From NCBI GenBank assembly GCA_937868245.1, contig CALMMI010000607.1, forward strand, positions 1 through 15,054: DNA of 15,054 bases. Reading direction: 5' to 3'. Source of the stretch: an uncultured Ignavibacteria bacterium. GTDB lineage: Bacteria; Bacteroidota; Ignavibacteria; Kapaibacteriales; UBA961. How positions within the stretch are numbered: position 1 is the stretch's first letter; each line of letters opens with the position of its first letter. Positions 1 to 6,719 of this stretch are shown here, in pieces. The notes under the pieces were generated by a model that saw only the letters and a program-made list of their open reading frames with translations, made no database searches and was not told the DNA's origin. Made by a program: the position numbers and the translations under genes.

Positions 1-1
1 C

Positions 2-223
2 AAAGCAGAAATTATTCAAGAGATACTCAGGTTCTATCCCGAATATCATACAAAAGATTTTATAATGATTGGTGATAAGGAACATGATATCATAGGTGCA
101 AATAAGAATAACATTGATTCAGTTGGAGTATTATGGGGATTTGGCTCACATTCCGAACTTGAAAATCATAATCCAAAATTCATTGTTCGTGAAATGAAAG
201 AAATAGCAGAGATAGTATTATAA
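2..223 (+). CDS. HAD-superfamily phosphatase, C-terminal fragment (5' end outside window)
   Basis: The reading frame is open from the left edge and stops at TAA 221-223, giving 73 visible residues. It carries the C-terminal signature of phosphoglycolate phosphatase/PpaX-like HAD hydrolases: a motif IV of the form MIGDKEHDIIGA, with the acidic residues that bind Mg2+, followed by NNIDSVGVLWGFGS, which matches the family's usual 'N-G-I-x-S-I-G-V-L-W-G-Y-G-S' stretch. Proteins of this family are cytosolic Mg-dependent phosphomonoesterases. The nucleophile Asp motif and the cap domain lie outside the window, so the substrate cannot be judged. The next gene starts 50 bp downstream on the same strand, so co-transcription is possible but not shown. 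Confidence 0.85.
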   Translation, partial: KAEIIQEILRFYPEYHTKDFIMIGDKEHDIIGANKNNIDSVGVLWGFGSHSELENHNPKFIVREMKEIAEIVL

Positions 224-253
224 AAGATTAATAAATATTGAAATATTTTAATA

Positions 254-259
254 TATAAT
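254..259 (+). promoter_or_regulatory. possible -10 element (TATAAT) before the AtuA-like gene
   Basis: A perfect TATAAT lies 14 bp upstream of the ATG at 274 in a very AT-rich 50-bp gap. No convincing -35 box lies at the right distance. If used, it would give a nearly leaderless mRNA. A perfect 7-bp inverted repeat (AAATATT 233-239 / AATATTT 242-248) lies just upstream, with a spacer too short for a hairpin. AT-rich sequence makes chance matches likely. Confidence 0.2.
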
Positions 260-273
260 AACAAGTAAAACTT

Positions 274-1635
274 ATGTCAAAACAATCAATTCGCATAGCT
301 TCCGGACAAGGGTTCTGGGGGGATTTACTAACTGCACCACTCGCTCAAGTCAGCAAAGGTCAAGTGGATTATCTTATGTTGGATTATCTTGCAGAAGTAA
401 CGATGTCGATTCTTCAAAAACAAAAAAATAAGAATCCCGAACTTGGATATGCAAAAGATTTGGTACAAACGTGTGAAGATGTTTTGCCGTATTTGATGGA
501 AAAGAATATTAAGCTCATTACAAACGGCGGGGGGGTAAACCCGGAGGCAGCTCGTGACGCGGTATTTGCAGTGGCTAGAAAATTAGGGATTAAAGGCTTA
601 AAAATTGGAATTGTAGTTGGTGATAATATTCTTCCGAGAATTGATGAGCTTATCGAAAGCGGACATACCATGAAAAATATGGAGTCCGGTGAACCGATTG
701 CTGATGTAAAGGATAAATTATTAAGTGCAAATGTATATTTAGGTGCAGGTCCTGTTGTAGAAGCATTGAAACAGGGTGCAAATATTATCATAACAGGTCG
801 TACTACTGATACCGGGCTTACACTCGCTCCCATGATTTACGAATTCGGTTGGTCGATGGATGATTGGGATAAAATTTCAGCAGGAACAGTTGCCGGACAT
901 ATTAATGAATGTGGTGCACAAGCATCAGGAGGAAATTTCCTTGGGGATTGGAAATCTATGCCCGATATGGCAAATGTAGGCTTCCCGATTATCGAAGCAT
1001 ATCCCGATGGGACATTTATAGTTACCAAGCACGAAGGCACAGGCGGGGCAGTTACCCGTGAAACAGTCAGCGAACAACTGCTATACGAAATTGGTAATCC
1101 GGAGGAATATATCACACCTGACTGTGTGGCAGATTTTACTTCGATTCACTTGGAAGATTTAGGAAATAACCGTGTTAAAGTTTATGGTATAACAGGGAAA
1201 CCTGCAACTCCGTTTTTCAAAGTGTCTGCAAGTTATGCCGATGGTTATGTTGCTTTTAGTACCCTTACGTATTCGTATCCCGAAGCGTATGAAAAAGCAC
1301 AGGCTGCCGACAAAATTTTGCGTAAACGTCTTGAAAATCTTGGATTGCAATTTGATGAAATCCGTACTGAGTTTATTGGAATGAATGCCTGTTACGGTCC
1401 TCTTGCCAAACCGATTGAACCAAACGAAGTAATGATGCGCGTTGGAGTACGCTCACGTGATTATAAAGCCGTAGAGCGATTCGGTAAGGAAATAGCACCA
1501 TTAATCTTAACAGGACCACCAAGTGTAACAGGTTTTTCAGGTGGAAGACCAAAGCCAAGCGAGGTTGTTGCATATTTCCCTGCACTTATCAGTAAAAGTG
1601 TTCTGCAGCCAACTGTAATTGTGGAAGAAGTGTGA
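274..1635 (+). CDS. AtuA-like acyclic terpene utilization family protein (DUF1446)
   Basis: This 453-residue protein matches the DUF1446/AtuA family along its length. It begins with SIRIASGQGFWGD, then has the LDYLAEVTMSIL segment, TNGGGVNPEAAR near residue 85, a GRTTDTGLTLAP motif near residue 175 and a glycine-rich GTGGAVT segment near residue 255. AtuA belongs to the Pseudomonas cluster for acyclic isoprenoid (citronellol/geraniol) catabolism, but its biochemical role is not established. No other atu genes (carboxylase, CoA ligase, dehydrogenases) are visible here, so terpene catabolism should not be inferred from this gene alone. The length fits a DUF1446 core without a long C-terminal extension. 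The start ATG lacks a clear Shine-Dalgarno sequence. Its last codons overlap or abut the glycosyltransferase gene, suggesting coupled translation. Family assignment is firm; function is open. Confidence 0.88.
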   Translation: MSKQSIRIASGQGFWGDLLTAPLAQVSKGQVDYLMLDYLAEVTMSILQKQKNKNPELGYAKDLVQTCEDVLPYLMEKNIKLITNGGGVNPEAARDAVFAVARKLGIKGLKIGIVVGDNILPRIDELIESGHTMKNMESGEPIADVKDKLLSANVYLGAGPVVEALKQGANIIITGRTTDTGLTLAPMIYEFGWSMDDWDKISAGTVAGHINECGAQASGGNFLGDWKSMPDMANVGFPIIEAYPDGTFIVTKHEGTGGAVTRETVSEQLLYEIGNPEEYITPDCVADFTSIHLEDLGNNRVKVYGITGKPATPFFKVSASYADGYVAFSTLTYSYPEAYEKAQAADKILRKRLENLGLQFDEIRTEFIGMNACYGPLAKPIEPNEVMMRVGVRSRDYKAVERFGKEIAPLILTGPPSVTGFSGGRPKPSEVVAYFPALISKSVLQPTVIVEEV

Positions 1636-1637
1636 GA

Positions 1638-2405
1638 ATGGGGGATAAACCGCCACAGTTTCCAATACTCATTTCAGTTGTAATTCCGGTTCTCAACGAG
1701 GAGAAATTACTCCCGAGGCTGCTGGCAATTCTAACTCCTGAAATATGTGTTGAAAAGCAAATGGAGGTTATAATAAGCGACGGCGGAAGCACAGATTCAA
1801 CACTGGCTATCGCTGCCCGTCATCATGGAATACTTGTACCGAACTGTACCGGTAAACGACAGACAATTGCTGAAGGTCGCAATTGCGGAGCTGAAGTTGC
1901 AACGGGTAAAGTGATTTGCTTTATTAACGGTGATACTTTACCCGAGTATCCTACTGAATTTTTTTCGGTAATACATCAATGGGCAAACGGACAGGGCAAA
2001 CATAAAAAAGCATCTGCATTGGCATGTCCTGTCTATATCTCCCCTGATGAACGGCGGTGGAGCGATTTACTTTTTCACACGTTTTTTAATGAATATTTAC
2101 GCTTCCTGATTAATGTTTTGAAAATAGGAATCGGTAGGGGGGAATGCCAAATTGTTAAAAGGGATGTATTTGAAAAGGTAGGCGGTTACAATTCACTCTT
2201 AGTTGCCGGTGAAGATTTTGATTTGTTCCGAAGGATAGCATTAACTGATAAGGTGAAATTTGCCAAAAACCTGCCTGTACACGAGTCACCACGAAGATTC
2301 AGACGTTACGGATATTTCAAAATTTTAGCCAGCTGGACTATTAATGCGTTGTCGGTTATCGCGCGTGGTCGTTCGGTAAATAAAGAATGGGAACCTGTTC
2401 GGTAA
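1638..2405 (+). CDS. glycosyltransferase family 2 protein
   Basis: This protein of about 255 residues has a GT-A fold signature. It opens with the SVVIPVLNEE strand-turn near residue 13, followed by the nucleotide-binding SDGGSTDST at about residues 47-55. The metal-binding position reads INGDT (residues 96-100), where most relatives have an LDADT-like DxD; the second Asp is kept and the first is Asn. The acceptor-side acidic motif GEDFDLFRR follows near residue 190. Such enzymes transfer a sugar from an NDP-sugar to a glycan, lipid or protein; donor and acceptor cannot be told here. Two starts are possible: GTG at 1632, which overlaps the upstream stop as GTGA, or ATG at 1638. I chose ATG because the GGAAGAAG stretch at 1623-1630 is better spaced for it. 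The stop codon lies one base from the convergent ABC permease stop. Confidence 0.87.
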   Translation: MGDKPPQFPILISVVIPVLNEEKLLPRLLAILTPEICVEKQMEVIISDGGSTDSTLAIAARHHGILVPNCTGKRQTIAEGRNCGAEVATGKVICFINGDTLPEYPTEFFSVIHQWANGQGKHKKASALACPVYISPDERRWSDLLFHTFFNEYLRFLINVLKIGIGRGECQIVKRDVFEKVGGYNSLLVAGEDFDLFRRIALTDKVKFAKNLPVHESPRRFRRYGYFKILASWTINALSVIARGRSVNKEWEPVR

Positions 2406-2406
2406 T

Positions 2407-3228
2407 TTATCCTCCATACGCCCCAAATTTAAGAACACCACGCCTCCAAATAAATACAGTCAGTCCCCATAGAATTCCTATCCATAAAACTCCTACTCCT
2501 CCGATACTAAAAGCAGATTCCGGAGATAACCTTCCCGATAAAAATCCCGCAGGGATATACGCCAAATATTGAAAGGGGAGTATATCCGAAACTCTCCGTA
2601 CCGATTCTGGAAGAATGCTCATCGGAAGCATCATACCAGACAAGAACCACAAACTAATATCCAACACCACATGAAACGTCCACGTTTCATCCATCCAGAA
2701 CGCTAAGTACGAGATAATCATACTCATCAAAAACCGAAGGATTACCGCAAAAATCACAAACAAAAGTGCAAGTAAACACCCTGCAAGCGAAAGTGAAATA
2801 ATACCTGAAACTGAGGCAGATATTCCAATTACTGTACCAAGAAATACAATGAAAAAGAACCCGAAAGCCCTGTCGGCAAGTGAGGATGCAAATGTGTAAA
2901 GTAGGTGGGAAATTGGTTTCAGAAGGTATTTATTAAGCTCTCCGTTTCGTATTTCTTCAGCGGCAGCACGTTCTACTTTCCCTGAATAGGTAAGCGAAAG
3001 GCATATTGATGCACAAATGATATACAGCATCATTTGGCTAACCGATGAACCTGCTATATGACCACTTGACGATGCATATACTGCTTGCCACAAACAAACC
3101 TGAACAAATACAGTGATTATCAGCCACAGGAATGAATTGGAAATAAAATTAGTTCTATATTCCATTGCTTTAGAAATACCGACCCGAATTACTGCGGTAT
3201 ATTTCCGTATGGCAAGAGTAGAGGACAT
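2407..3228 (-). CDS. ABC-2 type transporter permease (PF06182/DUF990-like)
   Basis: This 273-residue, strongly hydrophobic protein has about six predicted membrane segments. A soluble N-terminal stretch is followed by a helix near residue 30 (FISNSFLWLIITVFVQVCLW). Next comes the cytoplasmic coupling segment IRNGELNKYLLKPIS near residue 95, which is typical of the ABC2_membrane_6 family (COG4587/COG3694). It ends with the family-typical RRGVLKFGAYGG. Members normally work as a pair of permeases with one ABC ATPase encoded next door and export drugs or unknown compounds. Here neither an ATPase nor a second permease is adjacent: a PFK-family gene lies 174 bp upstream and a convergent glycosyltransferase lies downstream. 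The substrate is unknown. The start ATG has no Shine-Dalgarno sequence. Confidence 0.85.
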   Translation of the reverse strand: MSSTLAIRKYTAVIRVGISKAMEYRTNFISNSFLWLIITVFVQVCLWQAVYASSSGHIAGSSVSQMMLYIICASICLSLTYSGKVERAAAEEIRNGELNKYLLKPISHLLYTFASSLADRAFGFFFIVFLGTVIGISASVSGIISLSLAGCLLALLFVIFAVILRFLMSMIISYLAFWMDETWTFHVVLDISLWFLSGMMLPMSILPESVRRVSDILPFQYLAYIPAGFLSGRLSPESAFSIGGVGVLWIGILWGLTVFIWRRGVLKFGAYGG

Positions 3229-3338
3229 CGGATATATTAAATCGTATGAATACTGAAAGTGTAAAAGCAGTACCTGTCCAAATAACCCCGGAAACGATAT
3301 GAAGCATTCGAAGAAGTAGAAGATGAAAGTACATAATT

Positions 3339-3361
3339 ATTATATTTTTTTTTAATATAAT
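3339..3361. repeat. AT-only inverted repeat with a T7 spacer
   Basis: ATTATATT (3339-3346) and AATATAAT (3354-3361) are perfect reverse complements separated by seven Ts. The element lies in the 174-bp gap between the PFK-like stop and the ABC permease start, both on the - strand. It contains no G or C, so it would form a very weak hairpin. It could be a promoter-type AT tract or chance. The rest of 3229-3402 shows no convincing gene apart from the broken micro-ORF noted in the findings. Confidence 0.3.
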
Positions 3362-3402
3362 AGATGACTTAAATCCATTTTAAAATCAACGTTGAGATCG
3401 TG

Positions 3403-4410
3403 CTATTGCAATGCAAGGGCAAGTTCAATTATATCGTTAGGAATATCTTCGTGGCTTGTAAGTTCATCGTTTGCTGCTATTTCAAGAGGAATAACCGGAA
3501 ACTGGTGCCCTGTATAGAAAGCCGTGTAAAAACCGCTATCGCATTTTTGAAAAGCGTCTTTCACCATACGAAATGCAACCCAACTTGCCCGTAAAATATC
3601 AGTAACTGCAGCAGAACCTCCACGTTGAAAATAGCTCATGTCAACAGTTCTAATCTCGTGGTGAATATCACGTTTCAAAAACAATTTTTCAAGAATAGCT
3701 CTAATTTCATTTACGGATTTCTCGTAACCCTCGGCTACAATAATTCGGGTATCTCGGTCACGTTCATCAATCATGGTGGCGATTTTATCGAAATCCACTT
3801 CCTCGTTCGGACGGATAACATATTCGGCTCCCGTTGCAATACCTGCATAAAAAGCCAGGTATGCTGAATCCCGTCCCATAGATTTTATCAAATACACACG
3901 ACGGTGCGCACTTGCGGTATCACGAATCCATTCAAGCATTTCCAAGCTTTTATCAAGGGCACTGTAAAAGCCTATTGATGAGCCCGAATTATTAACAACA
4001 TCATTATCAATCGAACCTGGAGCAACTAAAATCTTTGTTCGCAAGCCTTCTCGTCTGATAATTGAATTAATTGTATTTGCCGCTTTTACGCTTCCATTTC
4101 CGCCGCATACAAACAGAAAATCAAAGTGATTATCGTGTAGATTTTGGGCAATAGTTTCTTGTAATGATACATTTTCTGCAAGTTCTTGTACGCGGACAGT
4201 CCCCAGAATTGTCCCGCCGGCTGATGCAATACCTGCAACGGAAAGCCTATCGAGTTTTCTATAATTATTATAAATCAATCCTTTCCACCCGTCAATTACC
4301 CCCCATACTGAAGTTTCGGGACGGATGTTAATCGAACATCGTACAATTGCACGAACAAAAGCATTCATTCCCGAACAATCTCCACCACCGGTGAGTACAG
4401 CAAATTTCAT
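3403..4410 (-). CDS. 6-phosphofructokinase family protein, divergent active site
   Basis: This 335-residue protein aligns with ATP-dependent phosphofructokinases, which phosphorylate fructose 6-phosphate in glycolysis. Visible motifs in order are: the N-terminal FAVLTGGGDCSGMNAFVRA; ILGTVR near residue 70, matching the ATP-loop Arg; GGNGS at 103-107; PGSIDND at 131-137 with the catalytic base Asp135 kept; IRDTASAHRRV and SMGR near 163-180; EGYEKS near 227; and YFQRGGS at 260-266. Gly at 106 and 132 are the ATP-type (not PPi-type) choices. Two positions are odd: Asn105 replaces the Asp that helps hold Mg-ATP, and Tyr260-Phe261 replaces the usual Gly-His-Ile before QRGG that contacts the sugar phosphate. 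The RNase gene ends 44 bp upstream, so the two are probably co-transcribed. AGGA precedes the ATG by about 6 bp. Family is firm; whether it is an active PFK is uncertain. Confidence 0.85.
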   Translation of the reverse strand: MKFAVLTGGGDCSGMNAFVRAIVRCSINIRPETSVWGVIDGWKGLIYNNYRKLDRLSVAGIASAGGTILGTVRVQELAENVSLQETIAQNLHDNHFDFLFVCGGNGSVKAANTINSIIRREGLRTKILVAPGSIDNDVVNNSGSSIGFYSALDKSLEMLEWIRDTASAHRRVYLIKSMGRDSAYLAFYAGIATGAEYVIRPNEEVDFDKIATMIDERDRDTRIIVAEGYEKSVNEIRAILEKLFLKRDIHHEIRTVDMSYFQRGGSAAVTDILRASWVAFRMVKDAFQKCDSGFYTAFYTGHQFPVIPLEIAANDELTSHEDIPNDIIELALALQ

Positions 4411-4454
4411 GATAAATCCTAAATTTCTAAAACAAATAATTGGTGAAGCGTAAT

Positions 4455-5837
4455 TTACAATTCAACAATATCACCCTTTGCAGGGATAGTAACTGATTTA
4501 AAACCTTTTTGCTCTAAGGCTGTTTTGAAGGCTTCCTGATGATCTAATTCGCCATGAACTAAAAAAACTTTCTCGACCTTAGAGATATTGATGTGTGATA
4601 GATACTCAAGTAATTCATCATGGTCTGCGTGTCCGCTTAGTCCTGATAGTTGCTCTACTTTAGCTCGCACCTTATGTGAGTCGCCAAATATATTAACATA
4701 TTTGTCACCCTGTGCAATTTTCCTACCCAGGGTGTAGGGTGCATTGTAGCCTAAGAACAAAACAGTATTGCGCTCTTTGGATATATCATGCCCCAAGTGA
4801 TGGAGAACTCTTCCCGATTCGCACATTCCACTGCCGGCTATGATAACACAAGGTTTTTTCAAGCGTCCGATTTTTTTTGATTCTACTACTTCCCGAGTAT
4901 ATTTCAAGCCCTTGAACTCAAATGGATCGGGGTCACTGTAGAGCAGTTTACGGACGGATTCATTATAACACTCGGGATGCAACCGGAAAACATGTGTTGC
5001 GCTAATAGCAAGCGGACTGTCAATAAATACCGGAATATTCGGCAGTTGATGATGGTTTGAAAGGTCATTAAGGTAATAAATAATGTCTTGTGTCCTACCT
5101 ACACTAAAGGCAGGAATGATGAGTTTGCCCTTTTTATAAATTACCTCGTCGATGATTCTGAGGAGCTCCTTGCGTAAGTCATGTTCTTTCTCGTGAATTC
5201 TTCCACCATAGGTAGATTCACAAATTAAATAATCAACATTACCGAACAAATCAGGGTCCTTCAAAATTGCTCTATCCTTACGACCAACGTCGCCCGTGAA
5301 AGCAAGTCGTTTGTGAGTACCATTCTCATCCCATTCCAAAATAATAATTGCTGACCCTAGTAAATGTCCTGCATCATAGAATTTTGCTTTTAATCCGGGT
5401 ATCGGTTCAAACTCAGTGTGATATGGGATTGAGCGAAACTGTTCCATAACTTGGGAGACATCATCAATAGTATAAAGAGGTTCAATAAGAATCCCCTTAT
5501 GATGAAGCAAATGTTCAGCATCTTTAGTCTGAATCATTGCACTGTCTGCAAGCATTATTGAACATAAGTCCCGTGTTGCAGGTGTTGCATAAATTGCACC
5601 GGTAAACCCGTTTTTAACAAGAGTTGGTAAGTTACCCGAGTGATCGATATGAGCATGAGAGAGGATAACAACATCTATGGTTGTCGGGTCGAAAAGAAAA
5701 GTTCTATTAATTCTATTCGCTTCTTCGCGCCTCCCTTGGAACATTCCGCAGTCCAATAAAATTCTTTTACCGTTGAATGTGAGTAAGTGTTGAGAGCCTG
5801 TTACAGTTTGTGCTGCGCCGCAAAATTCTAGTGTCAT
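4455..5837 (-). CDS. beta-CASP metallo-beta-lactamase-fold ribonuclease (YSH1/CPSF73-like)
   Basis: From ATG at 5837 this is 460 residues, starting MTLEFCGAAQTVTGS as relatives do. It contains the zinc motif HAHIDH at 61-66, then GHLLGSA, FTGDVGR and ESTYGGR, which complete the lactamase metal site. The beta-CASP part follows: FSVGRTQDIIYYL, IAGSGMCESGRVLHHL, and near the C-terminus LSGLSGHADHDEL and VFLVHGELDHQEAF. These are the classic COG1236 features of Zn-dependent RNA endo/exonucleases in RNA processing and decay. An in-frame TTG at 5873 would add 12 residues (RTLFFKKDKTD), but it lies at the foot of the hairpin and has no family support, so I use the ATG. A strong inverted repeat sits 33 bp upstream. 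The PFK-like gene follows 44 bp downstream. Confidence in the family is very high; its RNA targets are unknown. Confidence 0.93.
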   Translation of the reverse strand: MTLEFCGAAQTVTGSQHLLTFNGKRILLDCGMFQGRREEANRINRTFLFDPTTIDVVILSHAHIDHSGNLPTLVKNGFTGAIYATPATRDLCSIMLADSAMIQTKDAEHLLHHKGILIEPLYTIDDVSQVMEQFRSIPYHTEFEPIPGLKAKFYDAGHLLGSAIIILEWDENGTHKRLAFTGDVGRKDRAILKDPDLFGNVDYLICESTYGGRIHEKEHDLRKELLRIIDEVIYKKGKLIIPAFSVGRTQDIIYYLNDLSNHHQLPNIPVFIDSPLAISATHVFRLHPECYNESVRKLLYSDPDPFEFKGLKYTREVVESKKIGRLKKPCVIIAGSGMCESGRVLHHLGHDISKERNTVLFLGYNAPYTLGRKIAQGDKYVNIFGDSHKVRAKVEQLSGLSGHADHDELLEYLSHINISKVEKVFLVHGELDHQEAFKTALEQKGFKSVTIPAKGDIVEL

Positions 5838-5869
5838 ATCTGTTTTATCTTTCTTAAAAAATAGAGTTC

Positions 5870-5926
5870 TCAATTACAAAACATCACATAACTACTCATT
5901 AAGTTATGTGATGTTTCGATAATTGA
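5870..5926 (-). terminator. long inverted repeat between the DinB-like and RNase genes; terminator or leader hairpin
   Basis: AAACATCACATAACT (5879-5893) and AGTTATGTGATGTTT (5902-5916) are perfect 15-bp complements around an 8-base loop. A second pair, TCAATTA (5870-5876) and TAATTGA (5920-5926), extends the stem past a small internal loop. Read on the - strand, the hairpin follows the DinB-like stop by 29 bp, and a T6 run appears about 9 bases after it. This fits a Rho-independent terminator, although the stem is AT-rich. It also ends only 32 bp before the RNase start codon, so a leader role is possible. Confidence 0.6.
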
Positions 5927-5955
5927 ATATTGTAATAAGCATACAAACCGTAAAA

Positions 5956-6456
5956 TCAATCCAATGGTTCCATGCCCATAGAAGCCCATTCTTCTTTGGC
6001 AGGTCCATACATTCCGGGTACGAGAAGTCCGGCTTGGCGCATCAAAACTGTCATTTGTCCTCGGTGATGAGCTTGATGGTTATTAAGGATAGCGAGTGTA
6101 GTTCCGCGATTCCATTTCATACCATACATATCGTCTTCTTCATTAAGAGACTCATCATTCCAATTGTTCTTAATTTGTTCTGCTACTGATGCAGATGCAT
6201 GTTCATACGCTTCCTTAATTTCGTTAGCAGAGGTAGGCATAGGAGCAGTTTCATGAGGTCCGCTTACTTTTAAGCCGGTACGGTTCATCATTTCGGGGAT
6301 GGTTTGCGTGATATGCCAAGCTAATTTCCCTAAAGAACGTCCACCGTCTGAAACCTTTTGGTTAAGTGATTCATCAGTGATGTTTGAAAGAAGTTTAAGG
6401 GTTGCTTCACGCTCATATCCCCATGTTTTCAGAAAATCTTCGGTCATTCTAAACAT
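5956..6456 (-). CDS. DinB-family (DinB/YfiT-fold) putative metal-dependent protein
   Basis: Starting at ATG 6456 (MFRMTEDFLKTWG) this is 166 residues, the usual DinB-family length. It shows the three-His metal site of four-helix DinB/YfiT proteins: His48 in LAWHIT, and His127 and His131 in NNHQAHHRGQMTVLMRQAG. The family includes damage-induced proteins and thiol (bacillithiol/mycothiol/glutathione-like) S-transferases; the substrate here is unknown. A GGAG at 6462-6465 sits 5 bases before this ATG and decides the start. An upstream in-frame ATG at 6489 would add 11 residues spanning that ribosome binding site, so I rejected it. The gene is divergent from manC across a 263-bp gap and is followed by a hairpin. 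Family assignment is strong. Confidence 0.88.
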   Translation of the reverse strand: MFRMTEDFLKTWGYEREATLKLLSNITDESLNQKVSDGGRSLGKLAWHITQTIPEMMNRTGLKVSGPHETAPMPTSANEIKEAYEHASASVAEQIKNNWNDESLNEEDDMYGMKWNRGTTLAILNNHQAHHRGQMTVLMRQAGLLVPGMYGPAKEEWASMGMEPLD

Positions 6457-6627
6457 AAAAACTCCAATTGAATAATAACAAAACGACATTTAAAGGTGCA
6501 ATTTACGGATAAGACGGCAAATTTTGTTCGTTAAATTTACAGAAAATCTGCTTTCGCCTGATTCAATAGATTCATCTGGTAATATGAATTAAGAATCTAG
6601 TGCGTCAATCAAAATCCAATGATTATA

Positions 6628-6657
6628 TTGGTAATCAAATTAGCTTAGGCATAAAAT
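6628..6657 (+). promoter_or_regulatory. candidate promoter for manC-rlpA-ltaS-like operon
   Basis: TTGGTA (6628-6633) and TAAAAT (6652-6657) are separated by 18 bp, a sigma70-like layout about 60 bp before the manC ATG. FCB-group bacteria often use other promoter consensus sequences, and the region is AT-rich, so this is only a candidate. Confidence 0.22.
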
Positions 6658-6676
6658 TTGCCATGTGTCAAATTAA

Positions 6677-6697
6677 ATACAGAGTTTGATTCTGTAT
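6677..6697 (+). promoter_or_regulatory. inverted repeat in the manC leader, possible operator or hairpin
   Basis: ATACAGA (6677-6683) and TCTGTAT (6691-6697) are perfect complements with a 7-base spacer, ending 22 bp before the manC start codon. This could be a two-half-site operator or a small leader hairpin. No regulator gene is adjacent, so it remains a pattern observation. Confidence 0.3.
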
Positions 6698-6719
6698 CGT
6701 ATAACCCAATCATTACCCT

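Larger units (their letters stand above)
6457..6719. other. divergent intergenic region between the DinB-like gene and manC
   Basis: These 263 bp hold no credible gene and must contain promoters for both directions. Visible elements are a weak promoter-like pair at 6628-6657, the inverted repeat at 6677-6697, and a short repeat CCAAT (6616-6620) / ATTGG (6627-6631). Nothing resembling a tRNA or a known riboswitch is recognised. Confidence 0.6.

Noticed and set aside
414..833. 139-codon open frame on the - strand inside the AtuA-like gene
   Set aside because: It is entirely antisense to a well-conserved protein and its translation shows no recognisable motif.
3625..3867. 80-codon + strand frame inside the PFK-like gene
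   Set aside because: It is antisense to conserved active-site motifs and has no recognisable domain.
5838..5873. TTG start giving a 12-residue longer beta-CASP RNase
   Set aside because: The extension lies at the foot of the hairpin, has no family match, and the ATG at 5837 begins exactly where relatives begin.
6457..6489. Upstream ATG giving an 11-residue longer DinB-like protein
   Set aside because: The added stretch spans the GGAG ribosome binding site that serves the ATG at 6456 and matches no family sequence.
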